DNA of 64,000 bases from Actinobacillus porcitonsillarum (GTDB taxonomy: Bacteria; Pseudomonadota; Gammaproteobacteria; Enterobacterales; Pasteurellaceae), in NCBI RefSeq assembly GCF_003101015.1, contig NZ_CP029206.1:1065001-1129000 (forward strand), given 5' to 3'. Positions 18,927-27,709 of this stretch are shown one piece after another (within the stretch, counting starts at the first letter, position 1; each line of letters begins with the position of its first letter). Both the position numbers and the translations under genes were made by a program. The notes beneath the pieces are model-generated. The model saw nothing but the letters and a program-made list of their open reading frames with translations. It was not told the DNA's origin and searched no databases.

Positions 18927-19889
18927 ATGACACTTCGTAAAACCCTACTTTCTACCTTATTACTCTCTTTTACCCTTATTGGAAATGTTTATGCTGAAAC
19001 AGCAGAAGAGAAATTTAACAGAGCATATCAATATATCGAACAAGAAAATTATCAAGTGGCTTTTCCTATGTTTAAGGAATTGGCTGAACAAGGGGATGCA
19101 GGAGCTCAATATAATTTAGGCTTAATGTACGACAATGGGTATGGTGTTAGCCAAGATTATAGCCAAGCAGTCAAATGGTATCAAAAAGCGGCTGAGCAAG
19201 GGGTGCTACAGGCTCAATTTAATTTAGGTTTTATGTACGAAAAAGGAGACGGTGTTCGCCAAGATTACCATCAAGCAGTCAAATGGTATCAAAAGGCAGC
19301 AGAACAAGGGGATGCAGAGGCTCAATTTAATTTAGGTAATATGTACAGCAAGGGACGAGGTGTTAACCAAGATTATCATCAAGCAGTCAAATGGTATCAA
19401 AAAGCCGCTGAACAAGGAGATGCAAAAGCTCAATTTAATTTAGGCGTAATGTACGACAACGGACGAGGGGTTAGCCAAGATTATCACCAAGCGGTTAAGT
19501 GGTATCAAAAAGCGGCAGAACAAGGATTGGTTGATGCGCAATACAATTTAGGTAATATATACATATACTTTACCCAAGATTATCAACAAGCAGCCAAATG
19601 GTACCAAAAAGCAGCTGAACAAGGATTGGCTGATGCTCAATATAATTTAGGTGTAATGTACGGAAATGGATATGGTGTCAGTCAAGATTATTATCAAGCA
19701 TTCCAATGGTATCAAAAAGCGGCTGAACAAGAGTTTGCAAAGGCTCAATTCAATTTAGGCATAATGTTTTACAATGGACAAGGCGTTCAACAAAATGATG
19801 CTGCTACAATAATATGGTTTGGAAAGGCTTGTAATAATGGTAGCCAAGAGGCTTGTGATGCTTATCGTCAATTAAGAGAGATGAAATAA
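18927..19889 (+). CDS. Secreted Sel1-like repeat protein
   Basis: The 320-aa protein has a signal peptide (MTLRKTLLST...NVYA) and then, from residue 60, seven Sel1-type repeats of 36 aa (consensus AQFNLGxMYxNGxGVxQDY then QAVKWYQKAAEQG). The fifth repeat is 33 aa and lacks the GxGV turn. Sel1 repeats form alpha-helical solenoids that bind other proteins. Periplasmic members act in cell-envelope processes, adhesion or host interaction, so the function here cannot be fixed. The final repeat is divergent and has two cysteines (KACNNGSQEACD) that may form a disulphide. The gene stands alone, on the opposite strand to the flanking metE sequences. Confidence 0.9.
   Translation: MTLRKTLLSTLLLSFTLIGNVYAETAEEKFNRAYQYIEQENYQVAFPMFKELAEQGDAGAQYNLGLMYDNGYGVSQDYSQAVKWYQKAAEQGVLQAQFNLGFMYEKGDGVRQDYHQAVKWYQKAAEQGDAEAQFNLGNMYSKGRGVNQDYHQAVKWYQKAAEQGDAKAQFNLGVMYDNGRGVSQDYHQAVKWYQKAAEQGLVDAQYNLGNIYIYFTQDYQQAAKWYQKAAEQGLADAQYNLGVMYGNGYGVSQDYYQAFQWYQKAAEQEFAKAQFNLGIMFYNGQGVQQNDAATIIWFGKACNNGSQEACDAYRQLREMK
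19104..19850 (+). repeat. Seven tandem ~108-bp Sel1 repeat units
   Basis: Units begin near 19104, 19212, 19320, 19428, 19536 (99 bp), 19635 and 19743. Units two to four are highly similar at DNA level (for example the recurring AAATGGTATCAAAA segment). They could recombine and change repeat number. Confidence 0.85.
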
Positions 19890-19981
19890 TCTATCTAGCA
19901 AAGTTGAGTACAAATTTGGGCTAATGTGATTAGCTCTGCAATAAATCAATCTCATTTTTTCAATGATTTCAATAAATTAAA

Positions 19982-20007
19982 TGTAGGGGCGAAATATCTT
20001 TCGCCCC
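19982..20007. repeat. Single REP-like hairpin downstream of metE
   Basis: TGTAG is followed by a perfect hairpin, GGGGCGAAA-TATC-TTTCGCCCC (19986-20007). It shares the TGTAGGG-plus-hairpin design with the groESL element, but the stem sequence differs. On the minus strand it is 24 nt behind the metE stop and may act as a transcript end. Confidence 0.6.
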
Positions 20008-20030
20008 ATTGCACCACAAAATCTGCTAGA

Positions 20031-22301
20031 TCAACCCAATTCCTTCCTCAATTTCTTCGTCACGTCCACCATCACTTGCAACTGTTCGATAGTTTCTTTC
20101 CAGCCTCGGGTTTTTAAGCCACAGTCTGGGTTTACCCATAAGCGTTCTTTTGGTACCACTTTCAAGGCTTTACGCAACAAGTGTTCGATCTCTTCCACTT
20201 TTGGTACGCGTGGGCTGTGGATGTCGTACACGCCCGGTCCGATGTCGTTCGGGTATTTGAAGTCAGCAAAGGCGGTGAGTAATTCCATATCGGAGCGTGA
20301 GGTTTCAATGGTAATCACGTCCGCATCTAAGCCGGCAATTGCTGGCAAAATGTCGTTGAACTCGGAATAACACATATGGGTATGGATTTGGGTGTCATCT
20401 TGCACGCCCATATAGCTTAAACGGAAGGCTTCACCCGCCCATTGCAAATAATCGTCCCAATCTGACCGCTTGAGTGGCAAGCCTTCACGGATGGCAGGTT
20501 CATCAATTTGGATCACTTTGATCCCAGCCGCTTCTAGATCCAACACTTCGTCCGATAACGCCACGCCGATCTGTTTGCAGACCGTTGAGCGTGGAATATC
20601 GTTACGCACGAACGACCATTGTAAAATCGTCACAGGACCTGTCAGCATTCCTTTCATCACTTTGTTGGTGAGGCTTTGGGCATATTGCGACCAACGCACC
20701 GTCATCGGTTCAGGGCGAGCTACATCGCCATAAATCACAGGCGGTTTGACACAACGTGAACCGTAACTTTGCACCCAACCAAACTTGGTAAAGGCAAAGC
20801 CGTCAAGCAATTCGCCGAAATATTCCACCATATCGTTACGTTCCGCTTCGCCGTGAACCAGCACATCTAAGTCTAACTCTTCTTGGCGGCGAACCACATA
20901 TTCGATCTCTTTTTTCATCGCCGCTTCGTAATCCACAAGGCTTAAATCGCCTTTCTTAAAGCTCGCACGGGCGTGGCGGATTTCGCTGGTTTGAGGGAAT
21001 GAACCGATATTTGTCGTTGGTAAAAGCGGTAAGTTTAGCCACGCATTTTGCTTCGCAATACGCTCTGCAAATGGCGATTGACGGCGATCCGCTCCTTCAG
21101 GCAAGTTGGCTAAACGAGCTGCCACTTCTGCACGGTGGATCTCTGTTGATGTCGCACGGGCATCAGCCGCCGCTTGGCTTGCGTCTAATTGCGCTTGTAC
21201 CGCTACACGACCTTGTTCAAGTGCGGTCTTAATTACCGACAATTCTTCGACTTTTTGTAGCGTAAAGGCAAGCCATTGATAAAGTTCAGGTTTATTCGCT
21301 TGTAGTTGCGTTTCCACCGCTAAATCATAGGGCGTATGCAACAATGAACAGCTTGGAGCAACCCATAAACGCTCGCCGAGCTTCGCCTTTAACGGCTCAA
21401 GCAGATCTAACGCCTGATTTAAGTTCGCGCGCCAAATGTTACGCCCGTCAATCACCCCGGCAGACAGCACTTTGCTGTAATCTTCAAAGGCGGCAAGCTG
21501 TTCAGGCGAACGGATTAAATCTAAGTGCAACCCATCAACCGCTAAGCCTTTGAGCAACTCTGCGTGTTCTGCCACCGAACCGAAATAGGTCGCTAATAAC
21601 AATTTTGCATTCACTTGGCTTAATTCTGCATAGACCGCTTGATAAGCTGCCAGCCACTCCGCCGGTAAATCTAAGGCTAAAGCAGGCTCGTCAATTTGGA
21701 TCCATTCCACGCCTTCCGCTGCAAGTGCGGTTAAAATTTCACGGTAAACGGGGACAAGTTTGTTTAATAACTCAAAACGATTGAAGGCTTCGCCTTTCTC
21801 TTTGCCTAACCAAAGGAAGGTTAATGGCCCGACAATCACAGGTTTGACATTTAAGCCTAAGGCTTTCGCTTCACGGATTTGATTAACGTAGTGAGCTGGG
21901 TTGGCTTTAAATTCGGTGTTTTTGTGGAACTCAGGTACGAGATAGTGATAGTTGGTATCGAACCATTTGGTCATCTCAATAGCAAATTGATCTTTGTTAC
22001 CACGAGCCAGCTGGAAGTATTGAGAAAGCGTTAAATTTTGGCTGTCAAAACCAAAACGAGCAGGAATTGCCCCCGTTGCCACTTGCAGATCTAAAATATG
22101 ATCGTAAAAAGTAAAATCGCCCACCGCCACGAAATCAGCATTAGCTTCTGCTTGGTGTTTCCAATTTTTTTCACGCAAGGCTTTGGCTAAATCTAATAAA
22201 TCTTGTTCTGCAATTTCACCACGCCAGTAACGTTCTTGTGCAAATTTTAATTCACGTTTCGCCCCAACACGTGGAAAGCCTAGAATGTGGAATGTTGTCA
22301 T
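20031..22301 (-). CDS. metE: Cobalamin-independent methionine synthase
   Basis: The 756-aa cytoplasmic enzyme transfers a methyl group from 5-methyltetrahydropteroyltriglutamate to homocysteine. The N-terminal domain starts [20 protein letters not shown]. The C-terminal catalytic domain has [14 protein letters not shown], the [14 protein letters not shown] segment, the zinc ligands in [12 protein letters not shown], and [13 protein letters not shown] near the end. Length matches E. coli MetE (753 aa). The ATG follows TAGGAGC. A MetR-type box lies upstream. The last 3' part is duplicated at 18522-18761. Confidence 0.98.
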   Translation of the reverse strand: MTTFHILGFPRVGAKRELKFAQERYWRGEIAEQDLLDLAKALREKNWKHQAEANADFVAVGDFTFYDHILDLQVATGAIPARFGFDSQNLTLSQYFQLARGNKDQFAIEMTKWFDTNYHYLVPEFHKNTEFKANPAHYVNQIREAKALGLNVKPVIVGPLTFLWLGKEKGEAFNRFELLNKLVPVYREILTALAAEGVEWIQIDEPALALDLPAEWLAAYQAVYAELSQVNAKLLLATYFGSVAEHAELLKGLAVDGLHLDLIRSPEQLAAFEDYSKVLSAGVIDGRNIWRANLNQALDLLEPLKAKLGERLWVAPSCSLLHTPYDLAVETQLQANKPELYQWLAFTLQKVEELSVIKTALEQGRVAVQAQLDASQAAADARATSTEIHRAEVAARLANLPEGADRRQSPFAERIAKQNAWLNLPLLPTTNIGSFPQTSEIRHARASFKKGDLSLVDYEAAMKKEIEYVVRRQEELDLDVLVHGEAERNDMVEYFGELLDGFAFTKFGWVQSYGSRCVKPPVIYGDVARPEPMTVRWSQYAQSLTNKVMKGMLTGPVTILQWSFVRNDIPRSTVCKQIGVALSDEVLDLEAAGIKVIQIDEPAIREGLPLKRSDWDDYLQWAGEAFRLSYMGVQDDTQIHTHMCYSEFNDILPAIAGLDADVITIETSRSDMELLTAFADFKYPNDIGPGVYDIHSPRVPKVEEIEHLLRKALKVVPKERLWVNPDCGLKTRGWKETIEQLQVMVDVTKKLRKELG

Positions 22302-22391
22302 AATATGCTCCTATTTATGGATGAATTTAAATTGGATTCATCATCTATGAAATATGATTATTATGCAACTTCATAATTTTCAATATTATCA

Positions 22392-22404
22392 TGAAACTTA
22401 TTCA
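22392..22404 (-). promoter_or_regulatory. MetR-type operator upstream of metE
   Basis: TGAA-ACTTA-TTCA is an exact match to the MetR consensus TGAA-N5-TTCA. It is 91 bp upstream of the metE start, the normal distance for homocysteine-dependent activation. Further half sites (TGAATTT at 22322 and GGATTCA) are nearby. Confidence 0.65.
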
Positions 22405-22527
22405 TGCTGAAACCAAGAGGAAAGCGGTTAATTTGTAAGAGTATTTTGATGTTATATTGATGTTTCTGTGGTGGCTTTAAGGCAAATGTATAACACCAAA
22501 ACAGTCTGAAAAATTAACCGCTTGCTT

Positions 22528-23718
22528 TTAATACGAATGAATAATGCCTTCAGCACAAGCGAAAGCAGAAGACCAGGCCCATTGGAAGTTGTATCCCCCT
22601 AGCCAGCCGGTAACATCAAGAACTTCACCGATAAAGTAGAGACCTTTCACGTGTTTGGCTTCCATCGTTTTCGATGAGATATGATCGGTATCCACGCCCC
22701 CCATCGTAACTTCAGCTGTGCGATAGCCTTCGGTTCCGTTTGGTAAGAATTGCCAATGATGAATAAAAAGTTCTAGCGAGATCAACTCCGTTTTGGATAA
22801 TTGAGCAATCACTTGATCTTTTAACATTTTTTGTTCAAACCAAAGTTCTACGAGCTTTTTCGGTAAATAGCGACTTAACACCGTTTTTAGCTGCAATTTT
22901 GGCGAAGATTGACGTAATTCGAGTAAGATCTCTAAAATGTCATTATCAGGCAGTAAGTCAATTTCGACACTTTCGCCCAAGTCCCAATAATTTGAAATTT
23001 GCAGAATGGCAGGGCCTGATAAGCCTCGATGTGTAAATAACATTTGGTTATTAAAGGTCATTCCTCGATTGCTCACGCTGACCGGTAATGAGATACCGGA
23101 TAACTCGGCAAAAGGTTTATCGTTTTCTTTCCACGTAAAAGGCACAAGGCTGGCTCTTGGTGCTATAACCGGAATATCAAATTGTTCGGCAATTTTATAG
23201 CCAAATGGGCTTGCACCGAGAGCCGGCATTGAAAGCCCGCCGGTTGCGATGACAAGATGAGGCGTTTGATAGCTTTCACAAGCGGTCTGAATTTGGAAAA
23301 AATCTGCAATTTTTTCAACAGAAATGACCGCTTGTCTGAGTTGAATATCTACTTTGCCTTTTTCACATTCTGTTTGGAGGAGATCAACAATTTGCTGAGC
23401 GCTTTCATCACAGAAAAGTTGTCCGAGTTCTTTTTCGTGGTAGGAAATCCCATAGCTTGCAACTAAGCCGATAAAATCCCAGTTGGTATAACGAGCTAGA
23501 GCGGATTTCACAAAATGGCGATTTTGGCTTAAATAATGATGAGGTGTAACCTCTAAATTGGTGAAATTACAGAAGCCACCGCCCGACATTAAGATTTTGC
23601 GTCCAATTTTTTTGCCTGAGTCTAATACAATGACCTTTTTGCCACTTTGCCCCAGTTGAGCGGCGCAAAATAGCCCGGCAGCCCCTGCGCCGATGATCAC
23701 AACATCAACATTTTTCAT
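22528..23718 (-). CDS. yhiN: FAD-dependent oxidoreductase, HI0933/YhiN family
   Basis: The 396-aa flavoprotein has an N-terminal dinucleotide-binding motif (VVIIGAGAAGLFCAAQL), the family segment KILMSGGGFCNFTN, and a C-terminal FIGEVLDVTGWLGGYNFQWAWSSA. The family (BaiN/YhiN) is thought to act on fatty acids or flavin-linked reductions, but the physiological role is unclear. Its ATG overlaps the stop of the upstream ychN-like gene (TAATG). A complete inverted uptake-sequence pair (23278-23287 and 23326-23335) lies inside the coding region. Confidence 0.9.
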   Translation of the reverse strand: MKNVDVVIIGAGAAGLFCAAQLGQSGKKVIVLDSGKKIGRKILMSGGGFCNFTNLEVTPHHYLSQNRHFVKSALARYTNWDFIGLVASYGISYHEKELGQLFCDESAQQIVDLLQTECEKGKVDIQLRQAVISVEKIADFFQIQTACESYQTPHLVIATGGLSMPALGASPFGYKIAEQFDIPVIAPRASLVPFTWKENDKPFAELSGISLPVSVSNRGMTFNNQMLFTHRGLSGPAILQISNYWDLGESVEIDLLPDNDILEILLELRQSSPKLQLKTVLSRYLPKKLVELWFEQKMLKDQVIAQLSKTELISLELFIHHWQFLPNGTEGYRTAEVTMGGVDTDHISSKTMEAKHVKGLYFIGEVLDVTGWLGGYNFQWAWSSAFACAEGIIHSY

Positions 23719-24068
23719 TAGAAATTTAATACCTTATCTGCTTCCATTGTCCAATCGGCAAGTTCGCTTAATGTGCCGATCTCCACGCCTTCCGCTAATG
23801 GAAGTTCTGTAATACCTCGTGCGTTTGTGCAGGTTTTACAAAGTTTGATGGTTGCGCCTTGAGAGGTTAAGATTTCCAGCATCTGCTGGATATGGTAGCC
23901 TTCTGCCGGATTTTGTTTGGCAAGCCCGCCGATAACCGCATCAGACATTAAAAATAGCTTGATTTGGGCTTTATGTTGTTCTTGAATTTGTAGTGCTAGG
24001 CGCAGGCTGCTGAAGAAAGCTTCATTGCCATAAGGTGCGGCGTGAACGATAAAAAGTAATTTTTGCAT
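23718..24068 (-). CDS. ychN: DsrE family protein, YchN-like
   Basis: The 116-aa protein belongs to the DsrE/TusD fold. It begins KLLFIVHAAPYGNEAFFSSLRLALQI and carries the family cysteines in KLCKTCTNARG (about residues 78-88). DsrE homologues carry sulphur on cysteine; E. coli YchN forms a hexamer of unknown function. It is translationally coupled to yhiN. The ATG follows AATGGAGAATA. Confidence 0.88.
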   Translation of the reverse strand: MQKLLFIVHAAPYGNEAFFSSLRLALQIQEQHKAQIKLFLMSDAVIGGLAKQNPAEGYHIQQMLEILTSQGATIKLCKTCTNARGITELPLAEGVEIGTLSELADWTMEADKVLNF

Positions 24069-24099
24069 AGGTTATTCTCCATTTTTCCATTGAATGTAA

Positions 24100-24125
24100 A
24101 AGAAGACGCCATTTTGCGTCTTCTT
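24100..24125 (-). terminator. Terminator of the nucleobase permease gene
   Basis: AAGAAGACGC (24100-24109) and GCGTCTTCTT (24116-24125) form a perfect 10-bp stem with TTTT on the minus strand. It lies between the permease gene and ychN. Confidence 0.85.
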
Positions 24126-24131
24126 GTTTGA

Positions 24132-25427
24132 TTAACCAACCCAGATAAATTTTGCAATAAAGAGTAGAGAAACGACAGCAACAGAAGGGTTAATTTCTTT
24201 CCAACGACCGGTACAGCCTTTCATCACGCAGTAGCTGATGAAGCCAAAAGCAATGCCTTCTGTGATGGAGTATGTAAACGGCATCATTGCTGTTGTAATG
24301 AACGCTGGTGTTGCTTCGGTTAAATCGTCCCATTTTACTTCAATAAGGCTGGAAGCCATTAAAATGCCGACAAAGACTAAAGCGCCAGCGGTAGCATAAG
24401 CCGGTACTAATCCTGCGAGCGGAGAGAAGAAAATGGTTAAAAGGAATAACAGACCGACCACTACTGCGGTTAAACCGGTGCGACCGCCAACCGAGACACC
24501 AGAGCCACTTTCAATATAGGTACTGATAGCTGAAGTTCCCATAAATGAGCCAACCATTGCGGCGCTACTATCGACTAATAATGCCTGTTTCATTCTAGGG
24601 AAGCGACCTTGTTCATCAGCAAAGCCGGCTTTTGTGGTTACGGCAATTAAAGTGCCTGATGAGTCAAAGAGATTGACAAGCAGGAATGAGAAAATAATGC
24701 CGAGTAAGCCAACATCTAAAGCGCCGGCAATATCAACTTGCCCAACAACGGCTTCTAAACTTGGTGGCATAGACATCACGCCGTTGAAGGTTACGGCAGG
24801 ATCGAAAATTAACGCTAAAGCGGTAACAACCGCAATTGACACTAATACGCCGGAGTGAATACCTTTAGCGGCTAAGATCACAATAATGAAAAAGCCTAAT
24901 ACGCCCATTAACACTTTTGGATCGTGTAAATCGCCAAGGGCAACAAGGGTTGCTTCATTTGGAATAACCAGCCCCATATTTTTAAAGCCGATTAAGGCAA
25001 TAAATAGCCCAATACCAGCCCCGATACCGACACGTAGTCCAAGCGGAATGGCAGACATAAACCAGTAGCGAATTTGTAAGATTGTGAGTAAAAATAATCC
25101 GACTGAACCGAGGAAAATTGCACCCATTCCCACTTGCCAAGAGTAGCCGAGCTTTTGAACAACCACAAAGGCAAAGAACGCATTTAGCCCCATTGCAGGT
25201 GCTAAAGCAATCGGTAGGTTACTGAATAAACCCATCGCAATAGTTCCGAATGCGGCAATTAAACAGGTGGTCACGAATACTACTTGTGTATCCATTCCTG
25301 CCACGCCAAGAATAGAAGGGTTTACAAAAACAATGTAAACCATCGTAAAGAAAGTGGTAATACCGGCAATAATTTCGGTTTTTGCATTACTGCCTTTTTC
25401 TTTTAACTGAAAGAGTTTTTCCAACAT
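24132..25427 (-). CDS. Nucleobase permease, NCS2/AzgA family
   Basis: The 431-aa inner-membrane protein has 12-14 hydrophobic segments and the AzgA-subfamily motifs NLPIALAPAMGLNAFFAF (near residue 70), GVGIGAGIGLFIALIGFKNMG-like stretch near 130, and VNLFDSSGTLIAVTTKAG near 230. E. coli members (AdeP, AdeQ, GhxP, GhxQ) import adenine or guanine/hypoxanthine by proton symport. Which base is used here cannot be told. No purine riboswitch or PurR box is seen in the short upstream gap. Confidence 0.88.
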   Translation of the reverse strand: MLEKLFQLKEKGSNAKTEIIAGITTFFTMVYIVFVNPSILGVAGMDTQVVFVTTCLIAAFGTIAMGLFSNLPIALAPAMGLNAFFAFVVVQKLGYSWQVGMGAIFLGSVGLFLLTILQIRYWFMSAIPLGLRVGIGAGIGLFIALIGFKNMGLVIPNEATLVALGDLHDPKVLMGVLGFFIIVILAAKGIHSGVLVSIAVVTALALIFDPAVTFNGVMSMPPSLEAVVGQVDIAGALDVGLLGIIFSFLLVNLFDSSGTLIAVTTKAGFADEQGRFPRMKQALLVDSSAAMVGSFMGTSAISTYIESGSGVSVGGRTGLTAVVVGLLFLLTIFFSPLAGLVPAYATAGALVFVGILMASSLIEVKWDDLTEATPAFITTAMMPFTYSITEGIAFGFISYCVMKGCTGRWKEINPSVAVVSLLFIAKFIWVG

Positions 25428-25460
25428 AATTTATCTCTTTAAATCTCAAACCAAAGGTGT

Positions 25461-26447
25461 TTAATAATCTAATACTTGCGCCAGAAGCTCAATGGCTAAA
25501 AAGGCTAAGCTGAATTTTTGTTCATCGGCAACAGACCAGAATTGCAAGCTATTTTCTGATTTTGATAATAACTGGCTGATTTGAAGGGCGTTTTGCTCTT
25601 CATCTTCGCCATTTTTCACGGCGGTAACGATGTTTTCTTCATTAAATTGTAGCCAGTTTTGAGCTTTCCAGCTTTCGCTTATTGCTTCAACATCAAGTGC
25701 ATACTCAGATTGTACCGAGATCATTTGTGATATGCCGTAAAAGACCGGCACTTGCACTGAATGGAATTGCACAGAAGCGGTTAAATTTGGTAAAACTTTT
25801 GCAAGTTGTAGCTCAAATACACGAGAGAACGGTAATTTTTTCTCATCGCCTTGAACGTTGGCAGGCACTACGTCAAAAGCAATACGTTCAGCATTTTCAT
25901 CAAATGGAATGCCATTGAGTAAACGTGCAGTTTGACCGGCAAGCTCTTTGACTTTTTCATCGCCAAAATAAGCAGATGGGAGCAAAGAGGTAACAAAAAT
26001 ATGTTGTAAAGGGTAATCTAATAAAGGTTTTAACGCTAACGCTAATTGTGAAATTTGTGGATTAGCAAGGGCAACGATATTTCGCTCACGTAAATTTGCT
26101 AATGCTTCATCATTCACACTTGGCACAATAACGGGTACATTACCGATTAGCGCAGTAATGCCATATAAATCTAAGATAATACAGCCTGCTTGAGTGGCTT
26201 TGGCAAGCACTTCGGCTTGTGCCATTGGCGCAGCAAAAAGAACGTGTGTGAATTGCGACCAATCTAAATTATCTAATTCAAATTGTTCAACGGCTTTGGC
26301 TCCTAGGCGTAAGTTTTGTTCTTCGCCGAAGGGTTCAAGTTCCACGGCGGAAACTTTATCTAAAGTCAAATCGCTGTTTTCTAAGGCTTCAAGTAATTTC
26401 TCAGCTAAGGTAAAATCAGCGGCAATGGCAAGATGAATATTGGACAT
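25461..26447 (-). CDS. usg: USG-1-like protein (catalytically inactive aspartate-semialdehyde dehydrogenase homologue)
   Basis: The 328-aa product starts at the ATG followed by SNIHLAIAADF, which has the SD GAGGAAG. A longer frame to 26513 would overlap the divergent ybaK. The fold resembles Asd (for example AQAGCIILDLYG and LLPSAYFGDEKVKELAGQT), but the cysteine of the Asd active site (normally QNCTT) is replaced by LANPQIS. Activity as Asd is therefore unlikely, and the function of USG-1 proteins is unknown. Confidence 0.8.
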   Translation of the reverse strand: MSNIHLAIAADFTLAEKLLEALENSDLTLDKVSAVELEPFGEEQNLRLGAKAVEQFELDNLDWSQFTHVLFAAPMAQAEVLAKATQAGCIILDLYGITALIGNVPVIVPSVNDEALANLRERNIVALANPQISQLALALKPLLDYPLQHIFVTSLLPSAYFGDEKVKELAGQTARLLNGIPFDENAERIAFDVVPANVQGDEKKLPFSRVFELQLAKVLPNLTASVQFHSVQVPVFYGISQMISVQSEYALDVEAISESWKAQNWLQFNEENIVTAVKNGEDEEQNALQISQLLSKSENSLQFWSVADEQKFSLAFLAIELLAQVLDY

Positions 26448-26506
26448 TTTATCTTCCTCTTTAGCTATTAAAAACTGATTATACCTTAAATTTACAGGAA
26501 CGGACG

Positions 26507-26980
26507 ATGACACCTGCAGTAAACTTACTTAAAAAGCAAAAAATTTCTTTTACGTTACACCCTTATGAACACGATCCCAATAATACAAACTTTGGACAAG
26601 AAGCGGTTGAAAAGTTAGGCATTGATGCCAATCAGACCTTTAAGACCTTGTTAGTGGCAGAAAACGGCGATCAGAAAAAACTTGCCGTGATGGTTGTGCC
26701 GGTTTCAAGTACACTCAATTTAAAACGTGCGGCACACGCATTAAATGTGAAAAAAGTGGAAATGGCAGATAAAGATATTGCACAAAAAACTACGGGCTAT
26801 TTATTAGGTGGTATTAGTCCATTAGGGCAGAAAAAACGTTTAACCACGGTTATTGATAAATCAGCCGAGCAATTTGCAACGATGTTTGTATCCGGCGGGA
26901 AGCGAGGATTAGATATTGAACTTTCGCCACAAGATTTGGCAAAGTTATTGGATGCAAAATTTGAGGAGATTAAGGAATAA
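26507..26980 (+). CDS. ybaK: Cys-tRNA(Pro) deacylase YbaK
   Basis: The 157-aa editing enzyme hydrolyses Cys-tRNA(Pro) made in error by ProRS. It matches H. influenzae HI1434 in length and sequence, with the conserved lysine in TFKTLLV (near residue 47) and the glycine-rich [17 protein letters not shown]. It is transcribed away from usg and ends at a bidirectional terminator. Confidence 0.95.
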   Translation: MTPAVNLLKKQKISFTLHPYEHDPNNTNFGQEAVEKLGIDANQTFKTLLVAENGDQKKLAVMVVPVSSTLNLKRAAHALNVKKVEMADKDIAQKTTGYLLGGISPLGQKKRLTTVIDKSAEQFATMFVSGGKRGLDIELSPQDLAKLLDAKFEEIKE

Positions 26981-26998
26981 TTTTTCTCCTTGTAAAGA

Positions 26999-27036
26999 AA
27001 ATCCCCTTAAAGTATGTTTTAAGGGGATTTAAATTT
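26999..27036 (+). terminator. Bidirectional terminator between ybaK and yfgM
   Basis: AAATCCCCTTAAA (26999-27011) and TTTAAGGGGATTT (27018-27030) form a perfect stem followed by an AT-rich T run. It lies between convergent genes. Confidence 0.9.
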
Positions 27037-27057
27037 TTTAAGTTATTGATCAACAAA

Positions 27058-27684
27058 TTAAAGATTATTGATTTTTAAATCAATTAACGCTTTTTCTGAT
27101 TCACTTGTTGCTGTTGTTTTTAGTTGCTCATAAGCACTTTTTGCTGCAGCTTTATCGCCTTTTGCAGAGAGAATATCTGCGCTTAAAAGTTGTTTACGAG
27201 ATTCCCATGCGCTTCCTTGAATTTGTGCAAGAACAGCAAGTGCTTCATCGTATTGTTTAAGTTGGTAGCCAATTTCAGCTAAACGGAAGCGAATTACAAT
27301 TTGTAATGTTGCATCATTCGTTGCAGAAAGCGCATTTTGAAGTAAGGTTTGTGCTTTGGCATAATCTGCTTGCGCAATAGCTTGCTTAACTTCTTCTAAT
27401 TGTGCAAAAACAGCATAGTTAGTTCCTTTCGCTTCTTCCAAAAATTTTGCGACAAGCGGTTGATTTTTAGCTGGATCTTGCAGATACGCTTCCATTGTAT
27501 TTTGGTAAGACGTTGAAGCCTGTATTGCTGATTCAACTTGATGTTTTTTCCAGAAATTCCAGCCAAAAGTGGCGGCAGCACAGATAAAAATTGCTAATAA
27601 AATAGGTGTACTGTTTGCTTTAAACCAATTTTTAGCTTCTTCAAATTGTTGTTCTTCGGTTTTATTAAGGTATTCGCTACTCAT
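27058..27684 (-). CDS. yfgM: YfgM-like TPR protein, ancillary SecYEG subunit
   Basis: The 208-aa protein has a short cytoplasmic N-terminus, one membrane helix (residues about 27-45, PILLAIFICAAATFGWNFW), and a periplasmic tetratricopeptide-like domain. E. coli YfgM works with PpiD at the SecYEG translocon. It is the last gene of the rodZ-ispG-hisS-yfgM operon. bamB, which often follows in enterobacteria, is absent here. Confidence 0.88.
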   Translation of the reverse strand: MSSEYLNKTEEQQFEEAKNWFKANSTPILLAIFICAAATFGWNFWKKHQVESAIQASTSYQNTMEAYLQDPAKNQPLVAKFLEEAKGTNYAVFAQLEEVKQAIAQADYAKAQTLLQNALSATNDATLQIVIRFRLAEIGYQLKQYDEALAVLAQIQGSAWESRKQLLSADILSAKGDKAAAKSAYEQLKTTATSESEKALIDLKINNL

Positions 27685-27709
27685 TTGATATTAGATCCTT
27701 ATTGATAGA

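Noticed and set aside
25428..25460. Purine riboswitch before the nucleobase permease
   Set aside because: The gap is too short and lacks the aptamer core.
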